64,000 nucleotides of DNA, taken from the NCBI RefSeq assembly GCF_030272615.1, contig NC_081405.1:157437454-157501453 (forward strand), read 5' to 3'. Below the pieces are notes generated by a model. The model saw nothing but the letters and a program-made list of their open reading frames with translations. It searched no databases and was not told where the DNA came from. A program made the position numbers and the translations under genes. The stretch comes from Cryptomeria japonica (lineage: Eukaryota; Streptophyta; Pinopsida; Cupressales; Cupressaceae). Positions 9,742-20,801 of this stretch are shown one piece after another (positions within the stretch are counted from its first letter, which is position 1; every line of letters begins with the position of its first letter).

Positions 9742-11844
9742 ATGACGACCCCCAAGGCCAGTGGATCCACTACCCAGCAGGCTCTCATCAAGGAGGATCG
9801 GAAGAACGATGAATTGGAGACCAGGATCGTGTCCAAGTGGAGCAATATCGGAGACACCAATCTAGGAAACTTCAATGTGAAGAAGTTTCGGGAAGCGCCC
9901 TACATTGGCAAGCCATCACCTGTTGCGAAGAGGATAATTGAGAGTGGCATCATCAAGGCCGTAGGTTTCCCTCCTGCAATCAAGTGTCACAAGTTGATGA
10001 TCAAGTGTGCCCGGCACTATGATTCACATTCGAGGACGATCGTAGCTGAGGATGGAACTGTCTTAGCCTACCTTTCAGAGGAAGCTATAAGTGAAGCCTT
10101 TCATCTCCCAGAGCAGAGAGACATGATCTACAAAAGTCTGGAAGGAGCTAGGTTTGTTTACGAGGATGATCCTGATTCCTGTCTGAACTTCATCGACAAG
10201 AATTGGTTGCTCAAAAGTAGACCTCGCCTAAACAAGATTCCCAATACGCCGCACAGAATTGATTTCCAAGAAGAATTCAAGGACTTGATAACCATGCTCA
10301 ATCGGGTTGGTGGTGCCTCTCAAGCCTTCTTCTTCGACAAATGGATGTTCTTCTTCATACAAGTGATTGTGCACGGAAAAGGAAAGCTCAATTGGGCTAG
10401 AATCATTAGTAATAACCTGGACGTGCAGTTGAGGAGGCTAGCTCCTACCAAGTCATTTCACATGAGTTCATATGTCATATATTCCTTAGTCAGAAGTTTT
10501 CAGTACGCAGGGCTACCGCACAGAGGAGTTGTTGGGAGAGGACCCGGAGAAATAAGAGTTTGTGATTCTTATGTTCAACTGCATCATCCACCAAGGAATG
10601 ATTACAAGCTAATCAATGATACCTTCATGATGTATATCACCAGGACATTGCAAGGAGGGATTCACAATCGATTGTCTCTGGAAGCGCAGGAGCTCGTGAA
10701 GAAGCATGGTGCATGGTTCATTCAATTTCCAAAATTCACATACATCAGAGTTCATGGATGTCCTTCACCTCCCTACATGTTGCTGAGATATCCTACAAAT
10801 AGAGTAATACTACTTGAAGTGACTAGACAACTGGCAGCTTATGATAGAGCATCAAGACATAAGCATGGAAATGGAATTCCCGTGCCCATCCTGCTGGGAA
10901 ATTCAATTGAAGCGTGTCCTAATTCTCAAGCTGCGGAAGATGCAGATAAAGAATTATCTCTATATTCATTCACATCCTTTGCCTCAAGGGAGAATTTCGA
11001 TCCTCATGGTCATATAGAAGAGACAGTCGGGAAGAAGTACAAACATAAGTTTCAAGTGGAGGACTTTTGGATGAATGTCCAGGATGATGTAGAGGTCAAA
11101 AGAAAGATGCATTCCAGATTACCCTTGGATCTCATCAGGAAATGCAAAATTTACAGAGTAGCCGATCAAGCCCAGGACAGTGGTAGATACCTCCAATCAT
11201 CCTATGAGAAGGAAGATAAAGAAGTGAAGATAGATTGGAATGAGCCAGACGTTTCGGACCTAAGAGCATTGATGGCTCCTGTGTTAGCTTGTACTCGTAG
11301 ATGGGTAGATGTACAACATCAAAAGTTGAAGGAGCAGAATGTATCCATGACATTCAACCTGGAAACAAGAACAAAAGAAGGAGAGGCAAGTGTGAGTGAG
11401 AATACTTCTCATTCCAAGGGTTCAAAGAGAAAAGAAGGACTTGAGAAGAGAGAGCCTTCCAAAAAGAAACAAAAAGTGAATCCTGATCGTCCACCAAGTA
11501 CCTCTTCTAGACATGAAAAGGAAGCAAGTCAAGGAGAAGATCAGAGACAGATGGTGTATGAAATTGATGAGTCTATGGAATCTATGGTGCAGAATGATAA
11601 ACAAGGTAAAGGACAGACACCTCAGCGTTCATCGAGTCAATCTCCCCAGGTTGGTGCTAATGAACAACAAGAAGAAAAGAATGATGATGAAACAACATCT
11701 CCTTTCAGAGAAGATAGACCTCTGCCCAAGGAAATACAAGTTAGGGAAAGAAAGTCTTCCATTCCAGATTGGCTAAAAGAGAGGCTGACAAGGGTAGTTG
11801 TGGTCGAAGGGAAGAACAAGTATTTGACTTGGAAAGCCTCATAG
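9742..11844 (+). CDS. Large accessory protein of copy C, unrecognised (700 aa)
   Basis: Longest frame in this half of the window, starting with ATG in a plausible context. I do not recognise a named family with certainty. Residues about 60-400 look globular. They include a Leu-Ser-Glu-Glu-Ala-Ile-x-Glu-Ala-Phe-x-Leu-Pro segment near 110-125, a Gly-Lys-Gly-Lys-Leu-Asn-Trp segment near 215 and a Met-Ser-Ser-Tyr-Val-Ile-Tyr segment near 245. This layout recalls accessory proteins often labelled putative plant transposon protein, which is only an inference. Residues from about 545 are charged and low in complexity, with a Lys-rich cluster (SKKKQKV) that could be a nuclear localisation signal. The reading continues in another frame from 11769. 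No reverse transcriptase, transposase or protease motif is visible. It probably is the only protein of this element family. Confidence 0.65.
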   Translation: MTTPKASGSTTQQALIKEDRKNDELETRIVSKWSNIGDTNLGNFNVKKFREAPYIGKPSPVAKRIIESGIIKAVGFPPAIKCHKLMIKCARHYDSHSRTIVAEDGTVLAYLSEEAISEAFHLPEQRDMIYKSLEGARFVYEDDPDSCLNFIDKNWLLKSRPRLNKIPNTPHRIDFQEEFKDLITMLNRVGGASQAFFFDKWMFFFIQVIVHGKGKLNWARIISNNLDVQLRRLAPTKSFHMSSYVIYSLVRSFQYAGLPHRGVVGRGPGEIRVCDSYVQLHHPPRNDYKLINDTFMMYITRTLQGGIHNRLSLEAQELVKKHGAWFIQFPKFTYIRVHGCPSPPYMLLRYPTNRVILLEVTRQLAAYDRASRHKHGNGIPVPILLGNSIEACPNSQAAEDADKELSLYSFTSFASRENFDPHGHIEETVGKKYKHKFQVEDFWMNVQDDVEVKRKMHSRLPLDLIRKCKIYRVADQAQDSGRYLQSSYEKEDKEVKIDWNEPDVSDLRALMAPVLACTRRWVDVQHQKLKEQNVSMTFNLETRTKEGEASVSENTSHSKGSKRKEGLEKREPSKKKQKVNPDRPPSTSSRHEKEASQGEDQRQMVYEIDESMESMVQNDKQGKGQTPQRSSSQSPQVGANEQQEEKNDDETTSPFREDRPLPKEIQVRERKSSIPDWLKERLTRVVVVEGKNKYLTWKAS

Positions 11845-12946
11845 GAAATTCCCACGAAGAAATAGAAAAGAAGAAGGCCACAAAGATGTCAAAGGTAATT
11901 AGAGATGAAGCAGGATCCAGAAAAGTACAGATAGCTACACCAGTGGTGGACAAGTATGAGGATGAGATTCTAGCAGAAGAATACGATCCAGAGACATTTG
12001 ATCTTGGCCCACTTACCTCCGAGCAGGCTATGGAAGAAGCAACTGATTCAGTGAGAGCACTTAACGACAAACTCAAAGAAGAAATGGAAAAGAATAAGAA
12101 GCTAGAAAGAGAGGTCAGTGCTTGGAGGAATTATTTTAGCCATCTTAATCAACCTTTGAGACGACAGGATCCAGCAATATCTCCTTTGCATGCACTTCCT
12201 CTTGAGTCAGTAAATGAGGCAGAAAGAATGAAGAACTTAGCTCAAATCATGAGTTCTTGGATTGATGAATTTTACAAGGTTGCCATTGAATTTGCAACAA
12301 GGATGATGAAGACAATTCATCGGGCTATCCAGGTTCTTGAGATCATCCATAATCTATTGGTAACTGTGGATGCATTCGCTCACACTAGAGATATTGTCAT
12401 CCCGGTCTTGCAAGTGATAAGAAGGACACCAAGACAGGTTCTAGCACAAGAGAAGATATGAATGGAGAAGCCCATAGCCTTCTGCAGTGGTCAACTTTGC
12501 TCCAGATGAAGGAAGTTCTTTTCGAAGATATCAGTTCCAGATGCAGCCGAGTTGAGGGAACCATCCATCCTATTCAAGACAAGGTGTTTGAGGTATTGTG
12601 TACGATCCTTGACAGAAGAATTGAAATCGAGACGGATGTAGACGTCTAGGAATTGGAGGACAAGATCAAGATCATCTTTTGCAAAGAGGAGAACACAGTC
12701 ACCGAAGAGCAGCGAAATCAGATGTATGCTACTATGTTCCTGATTGAGAAAACAAAAGAGATAGAGCTTGGATGGGAGACGACTCTTCTCACTACTTTTG
12801 ATCAAGTCCTTCACTTGGAAGAACAGATGAAGAATCTTCCTGAGATTCCTATTGCTAAGATTGAGGCAATTGCGTCTAGATTCATTGAATATGCTAGAAA
12901 AGAACATAGAAAGGGGAACAAAGTTCTAGATGAGAAGTTGTTATAA
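11769..12946 (+). pseudogene. Frameshifted continuation of the copy-C accessory ORF
   Basis: Frame 11769-12461 overlaps the end of the 700-residue ORF in another phase and carries on the homology to the copy-B fragment at 1498. It contains a Lys/Glu-rich coiled-coil-like stretch near 12050-12130. The protein then shifts frame near 12455 and has an in-frame TAG at 12647-12649 before the last piece, 12653-12946. That last piece corresponds to the ends of the ORFs at 626 and 4672. The intact family protein would exceed 1000 residues. I infer that the 11769 overlap is a frameshift rather than a programmed event or intron, because other breaks follow. Confidence 0.6.
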
Positions 12947-14135
12947 AATGATGTGGCAACTTAATTCCTATTGGTCTATGTCTCCTTGTTATTTGTGCCA
13001 ATTCCTATTGGCTATGGATTGATAATGTTTATCTAAATGGGGACTTTTTTGTAACAAACCCTAATTAGGGTTTAGGTGTCAAAATCTTAGCCATCGATCT
13101 TCTTTTGATCCAGGTCGTTCATTGTATTTGACAGTGCTATATAAGCCCTCACTCATTTCATTTTAAAGAGTTAGAAAAAAGTAAGAGAGAGAGTTAGAAT
13201 TTAAAAGTTTAATATTGTTAGCAGCAGAGAAATAAGTAGTGAAGAGAGAAAGTTGAACAATTGTTGTTTTATTTGGCTATGAGATCAATGAGATATTGAA
13301 GTTATGGTGTTTTATTGCAATCCTTGTGGCTATTTTCATGGTTGTTTATCTTCTTGAATCACTCCTAGTAGAGATAGCATTTAAGTTTTAAGTTTGAAGG
13401 ACGAATGTTGTGCTTGATCTTTGATAAGACTCATATTCCAAACCACTAGCTCCTTACTGATTGTAAGAATGCCCTGTGTGGTCAACTGGAAATATTGAGA
13501 TTGTTTAAGAGTTCAATTATTGTTGGAGGCATTGATATGTATCTTACTGATAGTATCTATCCCCTTAGTGATTTGAAAATCATTGAATACCCTTAGAAGA
13601 TCGCACCAATTCCAGTGGAGTCGTAACCTCTTGGCAATACTGAAATTGGTAGAGTTCTATCAAGACCAATCATCACTGAGTCATTCTTAGGATTAATTTA
13701 GTCTCGCCTCCTAAAAACCTTTATCTTTTGATCTTTTTTGAAACATCAGTTAGCATTAGGAGAATCCTGTTTCCTCATTTGAAAAGTAGTCGCACGAACA
13801 AGCTTTCCCTGAAAGTACATAAGGCCCCTTGAAAAAAACAGTAAACACAACGACCACTGGTGCTTATCCACGAGTAGAGAACCTACATAACAGAACCTTG
13901 AAACTTTTCGGATTGATCCTTCTATGATATCTTCAGCATTCGGGAGTTTTGCTCAAGAGAGGATAAGATACCTTTGGGTATTTTATTCTGTGTTTGGTCA
14001 TGTACAAAATACACATCAACACGGACCTAGGTGGACTGTTCTAACCGCTACGTTTTGGTGCTTTCCTTGCACTCTCGGTCACGCATGCGTCCTCTATATG
14101 TCCACCTCCAATGTCCCAACACTCCGGGTACTTCT
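12947..14135 (+). mobile_element. LTR-like repeat of copy C (3' LTR)
   Basis: Follows the accessory ORF directly. It shares ordered landmarks with 627-1497 and nearly the full length of 4673-5738, including the final block TGGTGCTTTCCTTGCACTC at about 14058-14076. Similarity to repeat B ends near 14135. The start is taken as GATGTGGCAAC just after the ORF. Ends are approximate because TG...CA termini and target duplications could not be settled. Confidence 0.5.
13056..13145 (+). promoter_or_regulatory. Telobox palindrome plus TATA box in LTR C
   Basis: The perfect palindrome AAACCCTAATTAGGGTTT lies at 13056-13073 and TATATAAG at 13138-13145. The spacing is the same as in copy A. Transcription would then start around 13170, in agreement with an R region followed by the long U5. 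Confidence 0.55.
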
Positions 14136-16609
14136 AGGCTTTGACTCATCCATGTGCTCCCTTTGGCCGAGGGTTAGCGGATCACCTAATCGCTTGGTCT
14201 TGACCACCCTGTGGCCTCTTCTCACCTTTATTGGGGTCTACATGCAAGAATCAGTCAAGGCTGACCCAATTTCTTTTAAGGCAACATTGCCAAAATGTTT
14301 ACCGCTACAACTGATAAATTAAATACAAGATACAATAATGTACATGACAATGAATACTAGACACAGTAGTAAAATATATCCTTATTCGCACATACAATTA
14401 TTACAAAGAAGAAGACCAAAGATGGTTGGCCAAGGATTACAATACATCCAACTATACCGTACTACCTTCCTTGGCAGTACACAATATATTTAAAGAACCC
14501 AATGGTTGTCTAGAGGTACACAACCGTCAACCAACCGACGCATAACCACCCGAGAGTGACAACCCACTTAATACAATTAATTAATACATTGTCGAGTAAC
14601 CAAAATTATCAAACATAACAATAAGCATTTTATGCCAGCTACACTTGTCTTTTTCTAAAGTTGCTATAAAATAGTTCACATAGTTGACAAAAGCTTTGGC
14701 TTGGATTGGTGGAGCATTAGACTATGCAACTTAAAACTCCAAAATAATCTTAAAAGGCCCCACAGGAGCCAGTATTCAGACCATAATAATACTTGGTTTT
14801 GCATGGTCTTGACTCGTAAACCTGATCAATTTTACTCTTGAATCCTCCAATCGGACAGAGAACATGAAAACTCAAGACAATATTCTCAGGCCTCAACATT
14901 GTGCAATGGCATGAAATGAACAAAATAGAGAATGGTGGAGAATTTGACTATGCAACTTAAAACTCCAAAATAATCTTAAAAAGGCCCCACAGTCCCTAGT
15001 ATTCAGACCATAATAATACTTGATTTTGCATGGTTTTAACCTGATCAGTTTTACTCTTGAATCCTCCCATCAGACAGAGAACATGAACACTCAAGACGGT
15101 GTTCTCAGGCCTCAACATTGTGCAATGGCATGAAATGAACAAAATAGAAAAATGTTGACCATTAATTCTCTTGTCCAATAAGCTCTAAGCAATGGACACT
15201 ACAATGTATGAGAGACAAGTGTGGCGCATGCTCTCACCACTAGCCCAATAAGTTGGCAGGTCTTGGAGAGATCTTACTAAGAGAAAGGCAAAGATACAAC
15301 CTTTTGGTAGACAACAATAACAGGTGCCATTTATCACAAGTCACAACAATATTGGCAACAAATATCGAGGGATGCTCATCTTCCTTATAGACATGCTGGG
15401 TTTCAGTTGATAATGAGGTGGAGCTTAAATACAACTACTAGTATAGCCAAAGTAGTAGTTCATATTTTTTAGCTGTTAGTAGATGGGATAGTCCATAACA
15501 TTAATAGTTGATATTCCTTTGAGGATGTTAAGAACATAATGACGTTTTAGGTGCTTGGATTCAATGAATTTTATCAAAGTAGCTATGGGATTCATTAGAT
15601 GCACTTATTAATAATTAACTTGTTGTGTTCTGTTGTAACCAACTATATATTAATTATTTGTCAGCTTGTGGGTAGTAGTTGTTAGAAATTGTTAGTGGTT
15701 GCTGATAGTTGTGTTTTGCTTGGCAACTATTGAACACTTTAATTGGGCTTCTCACATTCAAGGAAGGCAGTCTGATCCTTAGTCTACTTCTATGTAAGAA
15801 CTTCGTATAAGTAAAGCTATACATTTGTTACTCAATCTGGTATGCATTGTGTTTTTTGTTCATTCATGTGAGTATTAGTCTTATCAAATAAAGGAGTATA
15901 CATTGGCCCTTTTGCCTTCAAAAAATTGGGATGGATTTAAGAAATTAATGCTCTTAGACCCCCACAAAGGTGGGAAAAGACCATAACAAGATTAGGATGA
16001 AGAGATTAGACTATCTGTGAGACAAGTGGAACAAAGAGAACAAAGAAAAAGATTACATAAAGAAAATCCATCAGCATAATTACATCATCAAAATTGATGC
16101 AAAAGTTGGTACCTAGCAAGAAGGATCTGAAGTGCAAGTGGAAGCTATAGTTGGGAATATAGACACAAGAGTTCTCTTCATAAAAAAGGGTACATTATTT
16201 TTTCTGATCAATGTCGGTTCAAGGAAGACACGGCTAAATCTCTAGAGTCAACTAAATCCCCTTTGGACACGGGAAGATTTTGTGGTGAAATGAAGTGCAA
16301 GAGCTTCTTGGTAGACAACAAGCAAGAAGCAGAGAGCAATCTTTGAGGCATCAAAGGATTGTTCATTGAAGATGAAACCAAGCCTAAGACACCAAGTCAA
16401 ACCCTTGGAGTGGGAAGAAAAGAAAATGAAGATGGTAGCAATGGTGCTGGATTACCAAGGTCTCCAACGGGTCAAGAGTTTGAATATGTCTGGAAATGAC
16501 AAAGGAGCAAAGAAACATCTTGACCAGAGCTTCTTGAGGATGAGCTTTCTGACATTACAATAACATCAAGCGATGGTGACCCCTCTAGCAAGTCCAAATG
16601 TCAAAAGGT
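14136..16609. other. No gene seen; contains a 226-bp tandem duplication
   Basis: AT-rich sequence without a convincing ORF. Its main structure is the duplication at 14720-15155. Small repeated phrases at 15590-15740 (GTTAGTGGTTGCTG, GTAGTAGTTGTTAG) look like retroelement debris. Confidence 0.5.
14720..15155 (+). repeat. Two tandem copies of a 226-bp unit
   Basis: The unit beginning GACTATGCAACTTAAAACTCC at 14720 recurs at 14946. It runs through CAGTATTCAGACC-, GGACAGAGAACATGAA- and GCAATGGCATGAAATGAAC-type landmarks in both copies. The second copy has small deletions. Confidence 0.9.
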
Positions 16610-17330
16610 AGAAGCAACTGAAGTTCAATGGAGATGAATTCAAAGACCCTGTAAGGCACTGCAAGACATATATTAGAATATGGATCACAAATGAACAAAC
16701 AGATCAACAATATTGGTTGAGATGTTTCCCAACCACATTGCAAGGAGTGGTGATAGATTGGTATACAAATATTCTTGATATTGAGAAAGCAATGTGGGAG
16801 AGACTAACTCAGTCATTTGAACAAGAGTTCAAACTATTGAGGGATTATAATGAGATTGTTGCTTCAATTTATAATCACTGATAGGGTAAGTATGAAAATG
16901 TATGAGCCTATGGTAGGAGGCTCAAGGAATTACTAAGGAATTGAAGAAGGAACTAGTGGATGGGCTAAAGAAGTGATGGTTCATTTAAGGGCTGACACCC
17001 TCATAATGAAAGAAGATGAAAATAGTACCTCTTTCGGTGTACAAGGATGGGTACAATTGAGACTTGGACATAGAGAGCAAAAACAAGACATCCTCTTGTT
17101 TGAGGAAAAGTGAAGATGATTTTGAAGAAAGTAATAATGAATCAAGATTGGTGCAGGCTCTTCGTAGAGATGTGGAGAATGATGAATGAGCTAAGAAAGA
17201 TATAATAGAAGGGAACAACTTTGATGTACTGATTATAAAATAGGTCACACCAAAACTAATTGTTCCAAAAAGATGTTTTGTGAAACATGCGAAGTTGCAT
17301 GCCAGAATTGACTCTAATACCATATTGACA
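16610..17330 (+). pseudogene. Decayed Ty3/gypsy-type gag
   Basis: Around 16625-16880 a broken frame reads Lys-Phe-Asn-Gly-Asp-Glu-Phe-Lys-Asp-Pro, later Leu-Arg-Cys-Phe-Pro-x-Thr-Leu-Gln-Gly, then Asp-Trp-Tyr and Trp-Glu-Arg-Leu...Phe-Glu-Gln-Glu-Phe. This spacing is typical of the retrotransposon Gag capsid domain. Near 17225-17300 a Gly-His-Thr-Lys-x-Asn-Cys piece resembles a degenerate CCHC knuckle. Many stops and shifts are present. No matching pol or LTR could be linked to it. Confidence 0.5.
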
Positions 17331-20300
17331 ATTTTGAAGTTTGAGACTTTGAGTTTAAAGTTTGAACAATGAAATCAGAAATACAAATTGTTGCTATTAG
17401 TGTTAGCTGTTATATATTTTATAACCTATATCATAGCTATGAACTTGAATTATGATATATTAAATGCTGGTATACTACTGTTGCTGCTATCACGATTTAT
17501 TAATTGCTGCTGTTATGATGCTGGCATGCTATACTTCTGTTATAATGCTGTCATGAAATATTTAACAGTCTTTTTGTAATATCATGAATGAGTTTTGCAC
17601 AATATAAAAACTTGTCTTGCTGTTGGGGATGTTTGGCCATCCCTGGAATGGGTGACAGACATCCCCAGCCACCTTAGGTATGGCCAAATGTCCCTGTGGT
17701 GATTCCTATTTATGCAAAACATTTTGGAAACGTTTCAAAGATTTGAAGATTTTTGGGGACAGCTGCCCGCTGCACCCAAAACACCACTGGGAACACAAAC
17801 GGGGGTTTGAGGGCTAGAGACGTGTCCCTTTGGAGCACAGGTTTAACATTCTTATGTGTGTAGATAAGGAGCTCAAGGATCCTACATTTATATAACTTGG
17901 TTTACAAAATGAAGAGTTAAGGAGGTTGACGATTTATTTTCATTGTGAACGAAATTTTTAAGTGATAATTGAGGTTTTCTTGAAGTGCTAGAAAACTAAA
18001 AGAAGGTGAGTTGAGAAGATGGTTTTCGAGAGCAAGTTGAAGAGTGGGATATATATGTGTTACATTAGACCTTAGATTGTTTATGTGATCTCTTATCTTT
18101 CAAGTTACTATTAAACAAGAGCTTGGTTTTTGTTTGAAAAGTGGTTCATAGGTGAATTGGCATCTTCGAATTTATAAGTGATTGGTTTGAGGTTCAAGCC
18201 TACCAAGGTTAATTTTGAAAATCTAGTTATTTTTTGGATGTGCTTTTTAACATAAGCTTTTAATGGTCATGTATAACAATTGTCACTAATTATGCAACGG
18301 ACTTGGTTATACAAGAACTCTCAAAGACAATACGTTGGAGGAATTTGAATCACAAGTTCAAAACGCTTTAGATTTATGTCTTTTTTTAAAAGCATTGTAC
18401 TAGAGAATTGGGAGGTTTGTTGTAAAAGAATCCATTCTCGGTTCAACCCAACATCCTACATTTCCATGGATCTTACACATATATTTGAAAACCTTAATTT
18501 TAATGAAGGAATTTTCAGAAATTTTCATATTACATCTAGCTTCTAGAGCTTAAAGGGGGCTCAAAATGAAGTTTGGAGGACTCGCTAAGAGGCTGGAGGA
18601 ATATTCTCATTTCCATTTAGCTTCTTGCTCAAAAATTGAGCACACTGCTTGAGAAGAAATTTTGGTCAGATTACTTCCATTTACTTGTAGTTTGATAGTT
18701 GCAGTTTTTTCAGTTTGGTGTACTGTGTTTTGTTTTGGTTTCGTTTTATTGAGCATTGATGAGTAGGGGTCTACTAGAGTTATGTTGTTTCGTTTCCTGC
18801 CTCTTGATTGATAGGAGGGAAAGTAGGTCTTCATAATCAGTTAGTGAGTGATCTTATACCTTTGACAAGGGTTACCTATACCAAAGAATAGAGGCAAAGT
18901 GGGGTCACCCGATGTATGTGTGGTTAGGTAGTTGTTGATCGGCTGAAGATGTAGTTGAAGGTTAAGTACAAGTAATCACTAGGACAATGGTCATTGTAGT
19001 TGGGCAATGATGAATCTTGCTCATATTGCATGCAGTACAAATGATCAATGGCATTCTAATAGATGATTTTCAGCAGTATTGTGTATAGAAGAGGCAATGG
19101 ATCTTCAAACTGTGGGAGGCAATGACAGAGTACTAGATGTATAGAATTGATAGATGTTGCTCACACAAGAATGTGAAGCAAAGCATCCAGCATAAGGAGG
19201 ATGCATACAAGGGTTGACACTAGTTGATTGGTACCAAAAGAAGAAAGTTTAAAAAGTGATAAGATGAGTCAAATTGATGGATGCTCTAGATCATCTTTGT
19301 TTTCCCATCTGGATCAAGGTGGGGTTTGTTATATGATTTAAAGTGTCAGCTTGTTGTTGTTTGATACAATGTTGTTAATATTTGTTTCCCTTTCAGATCA
19401 AGGGGATGATTGTTAGATGTTATGATACAAAATGTCATATATGTTTTATGCGTAGTAATGTTAAGTGTTGGCTAATTGTTTAATGTTGTTGGATAGTGGT
19501 TAGTTAGTTCAAGTTGTTCTATAGATATTCCATAGTTACCTGAGTGGTTGAAAATAGATGTCTTTATCAGCCCATATTTGACATTGTAAAATCAACACCA
19601 ATAATATATTTTTTTGTATTCGTTTGTAACACTTACAAATGTAATTTCTATTATTATTTTATATAGATTTAATCCTGGTTCCTACAACAGCTAGCAAGGA
19701 CAAATTTAGTTTCTTTACCTTACGACTAGTCCAGCCTGGATTTACCTTCTTTTGTTTTGCTTTCGTTGGTTTATTGTTTCATTCATATTCTATCTTTCAG
19801 CTTCTAGGGTTCTTTTCTACCCTAATACTTTCTATTCTTACCAAATGTACTTACCAGATTCGTTGACCTAAGTAGGTCACCGTTGGACATTAGATCATTT
19901 TTTTCCTTTCTTTCTTTCAAACAGCTCTTATAAACCTCAGTAGAGAAATGTTTCTATTCCAAACACCTTATGACCTCTGGAAGTCTTTTCAGCTTTGGAT
20001 ATTTAGTTTTTTCGACCAAACATACGTTTATGTTTATTCCATATAATCACCAGGTACCGCTCCAATGAGCTTACCGTGGATTTCCTAATGTTAAAGAGTC
20101 ATACCAGCGGACTCATAATCAAGCCAAACTACATACGAAGATAAATCTCGCTCCAGTCCATGCCTCCAAGACTCAAAACGTGACCAATTGGACGCACATC
20201 GTAAAGACTAAATTTAGCTCACATTACACTTCAATCAACAGTAGAAATATCTTAATATAGGCATTCACTACAAAAACATAATACATTCCAAACAGCGTTG

Positions 20301-20365
20301 CCACATGAACCAAATCTCTAAATTATCAATTAACTTATAAACAGCTTATTATATTCTCAACATAC
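17331..20365. other. No gene seen; may include intron of the minus-strand protease gene
   Basis: AT-rich sequence with only short chance frames. If the protease exon at 20366-20801 belongs to a live gene, the DNA just below 20366 is its first intron. I found no second exon carrying the Cys-Trp-Ala-Phe-Ser active-site block in this stretch, but the check was by eye. Confidence 0.4.
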
Positions 20366-20801
20366 CGCAAGATCCCTGGTCCTTGACATTTGTAACGGCA
20401 CCTTTTTCTCTCCAATCCAAAGAAGACGGAATGTCATATAATTCAATATTTCCAAAGTTGGTTTCCTCTTTCCGTTTCCTCACCAATGGCAGGGGCACTT
20501 TTAAACCCATCTGTTGAGCTCTAAACTCCTCATATTTAAGATCGGCAAATACATTAAGCCCTAATTTAAAGGTGGAGTTAGCTCTCTTGTTGTGTTCCTC
20601 TATGTAAAGTAAGTTTTCCTTGAACACTTGGAATCTTAAAACCTTCTCTTCATCCCTGTAAGTTTTTGAATGTTGCTTGCACCAATTGTCAAACGGTTTT
20701 AGCAGACCATCTTCAGATTGAATTTCTTGAGTGTTGCAAACAACTGAAGAGAACAAGCCTAAGAGAAAGAACAGGCTTAAAGTGATCCTTTGGGACCCCA
20801 T
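20366..20801 (-). CDS. Papain-like cysteine protease, first exon only
   Basis: Encodes the beginning of a C1A (papain/cathepsin-L-like) protease, a secreted or vacuolar peptidase made as a zymogen. From ATG at 20801 there is a hydrophobic signal peptide (residues 1-22). The I29 inhibitor prodomain follows, with ERFNIN-type spacing (Arg-Phe-x-Val-Phe-Lys-Glu-Asn...Ile-Glu-Glu-His-Asn) and Gly-Leu-Asn-Val-Phe-Ala-Asp. The mature start is Ile-Pro-Ser-Ser-Leu-Asp-Trp-Arg, reaching Asp-Gln-Gly-Ser-Cys. The frame then meets GTATGTT, a good 5' splice site, in phase 1 inside the next Gly codon, a typical exon border for plant members. The catalytic Cys, His and Asn should be on later exons that I did not find. 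It is either a gene with a long intron or an isolated exon. A TATA-like TATATCC is near 20858. Confidence 0.75.

Noticed and set aside
13924-14322. 132-residue frame at the end of LTR C
   Set aside because: Lies in LTR-like DNA and is not kept in repeat B, where the corresponding frame is broken.
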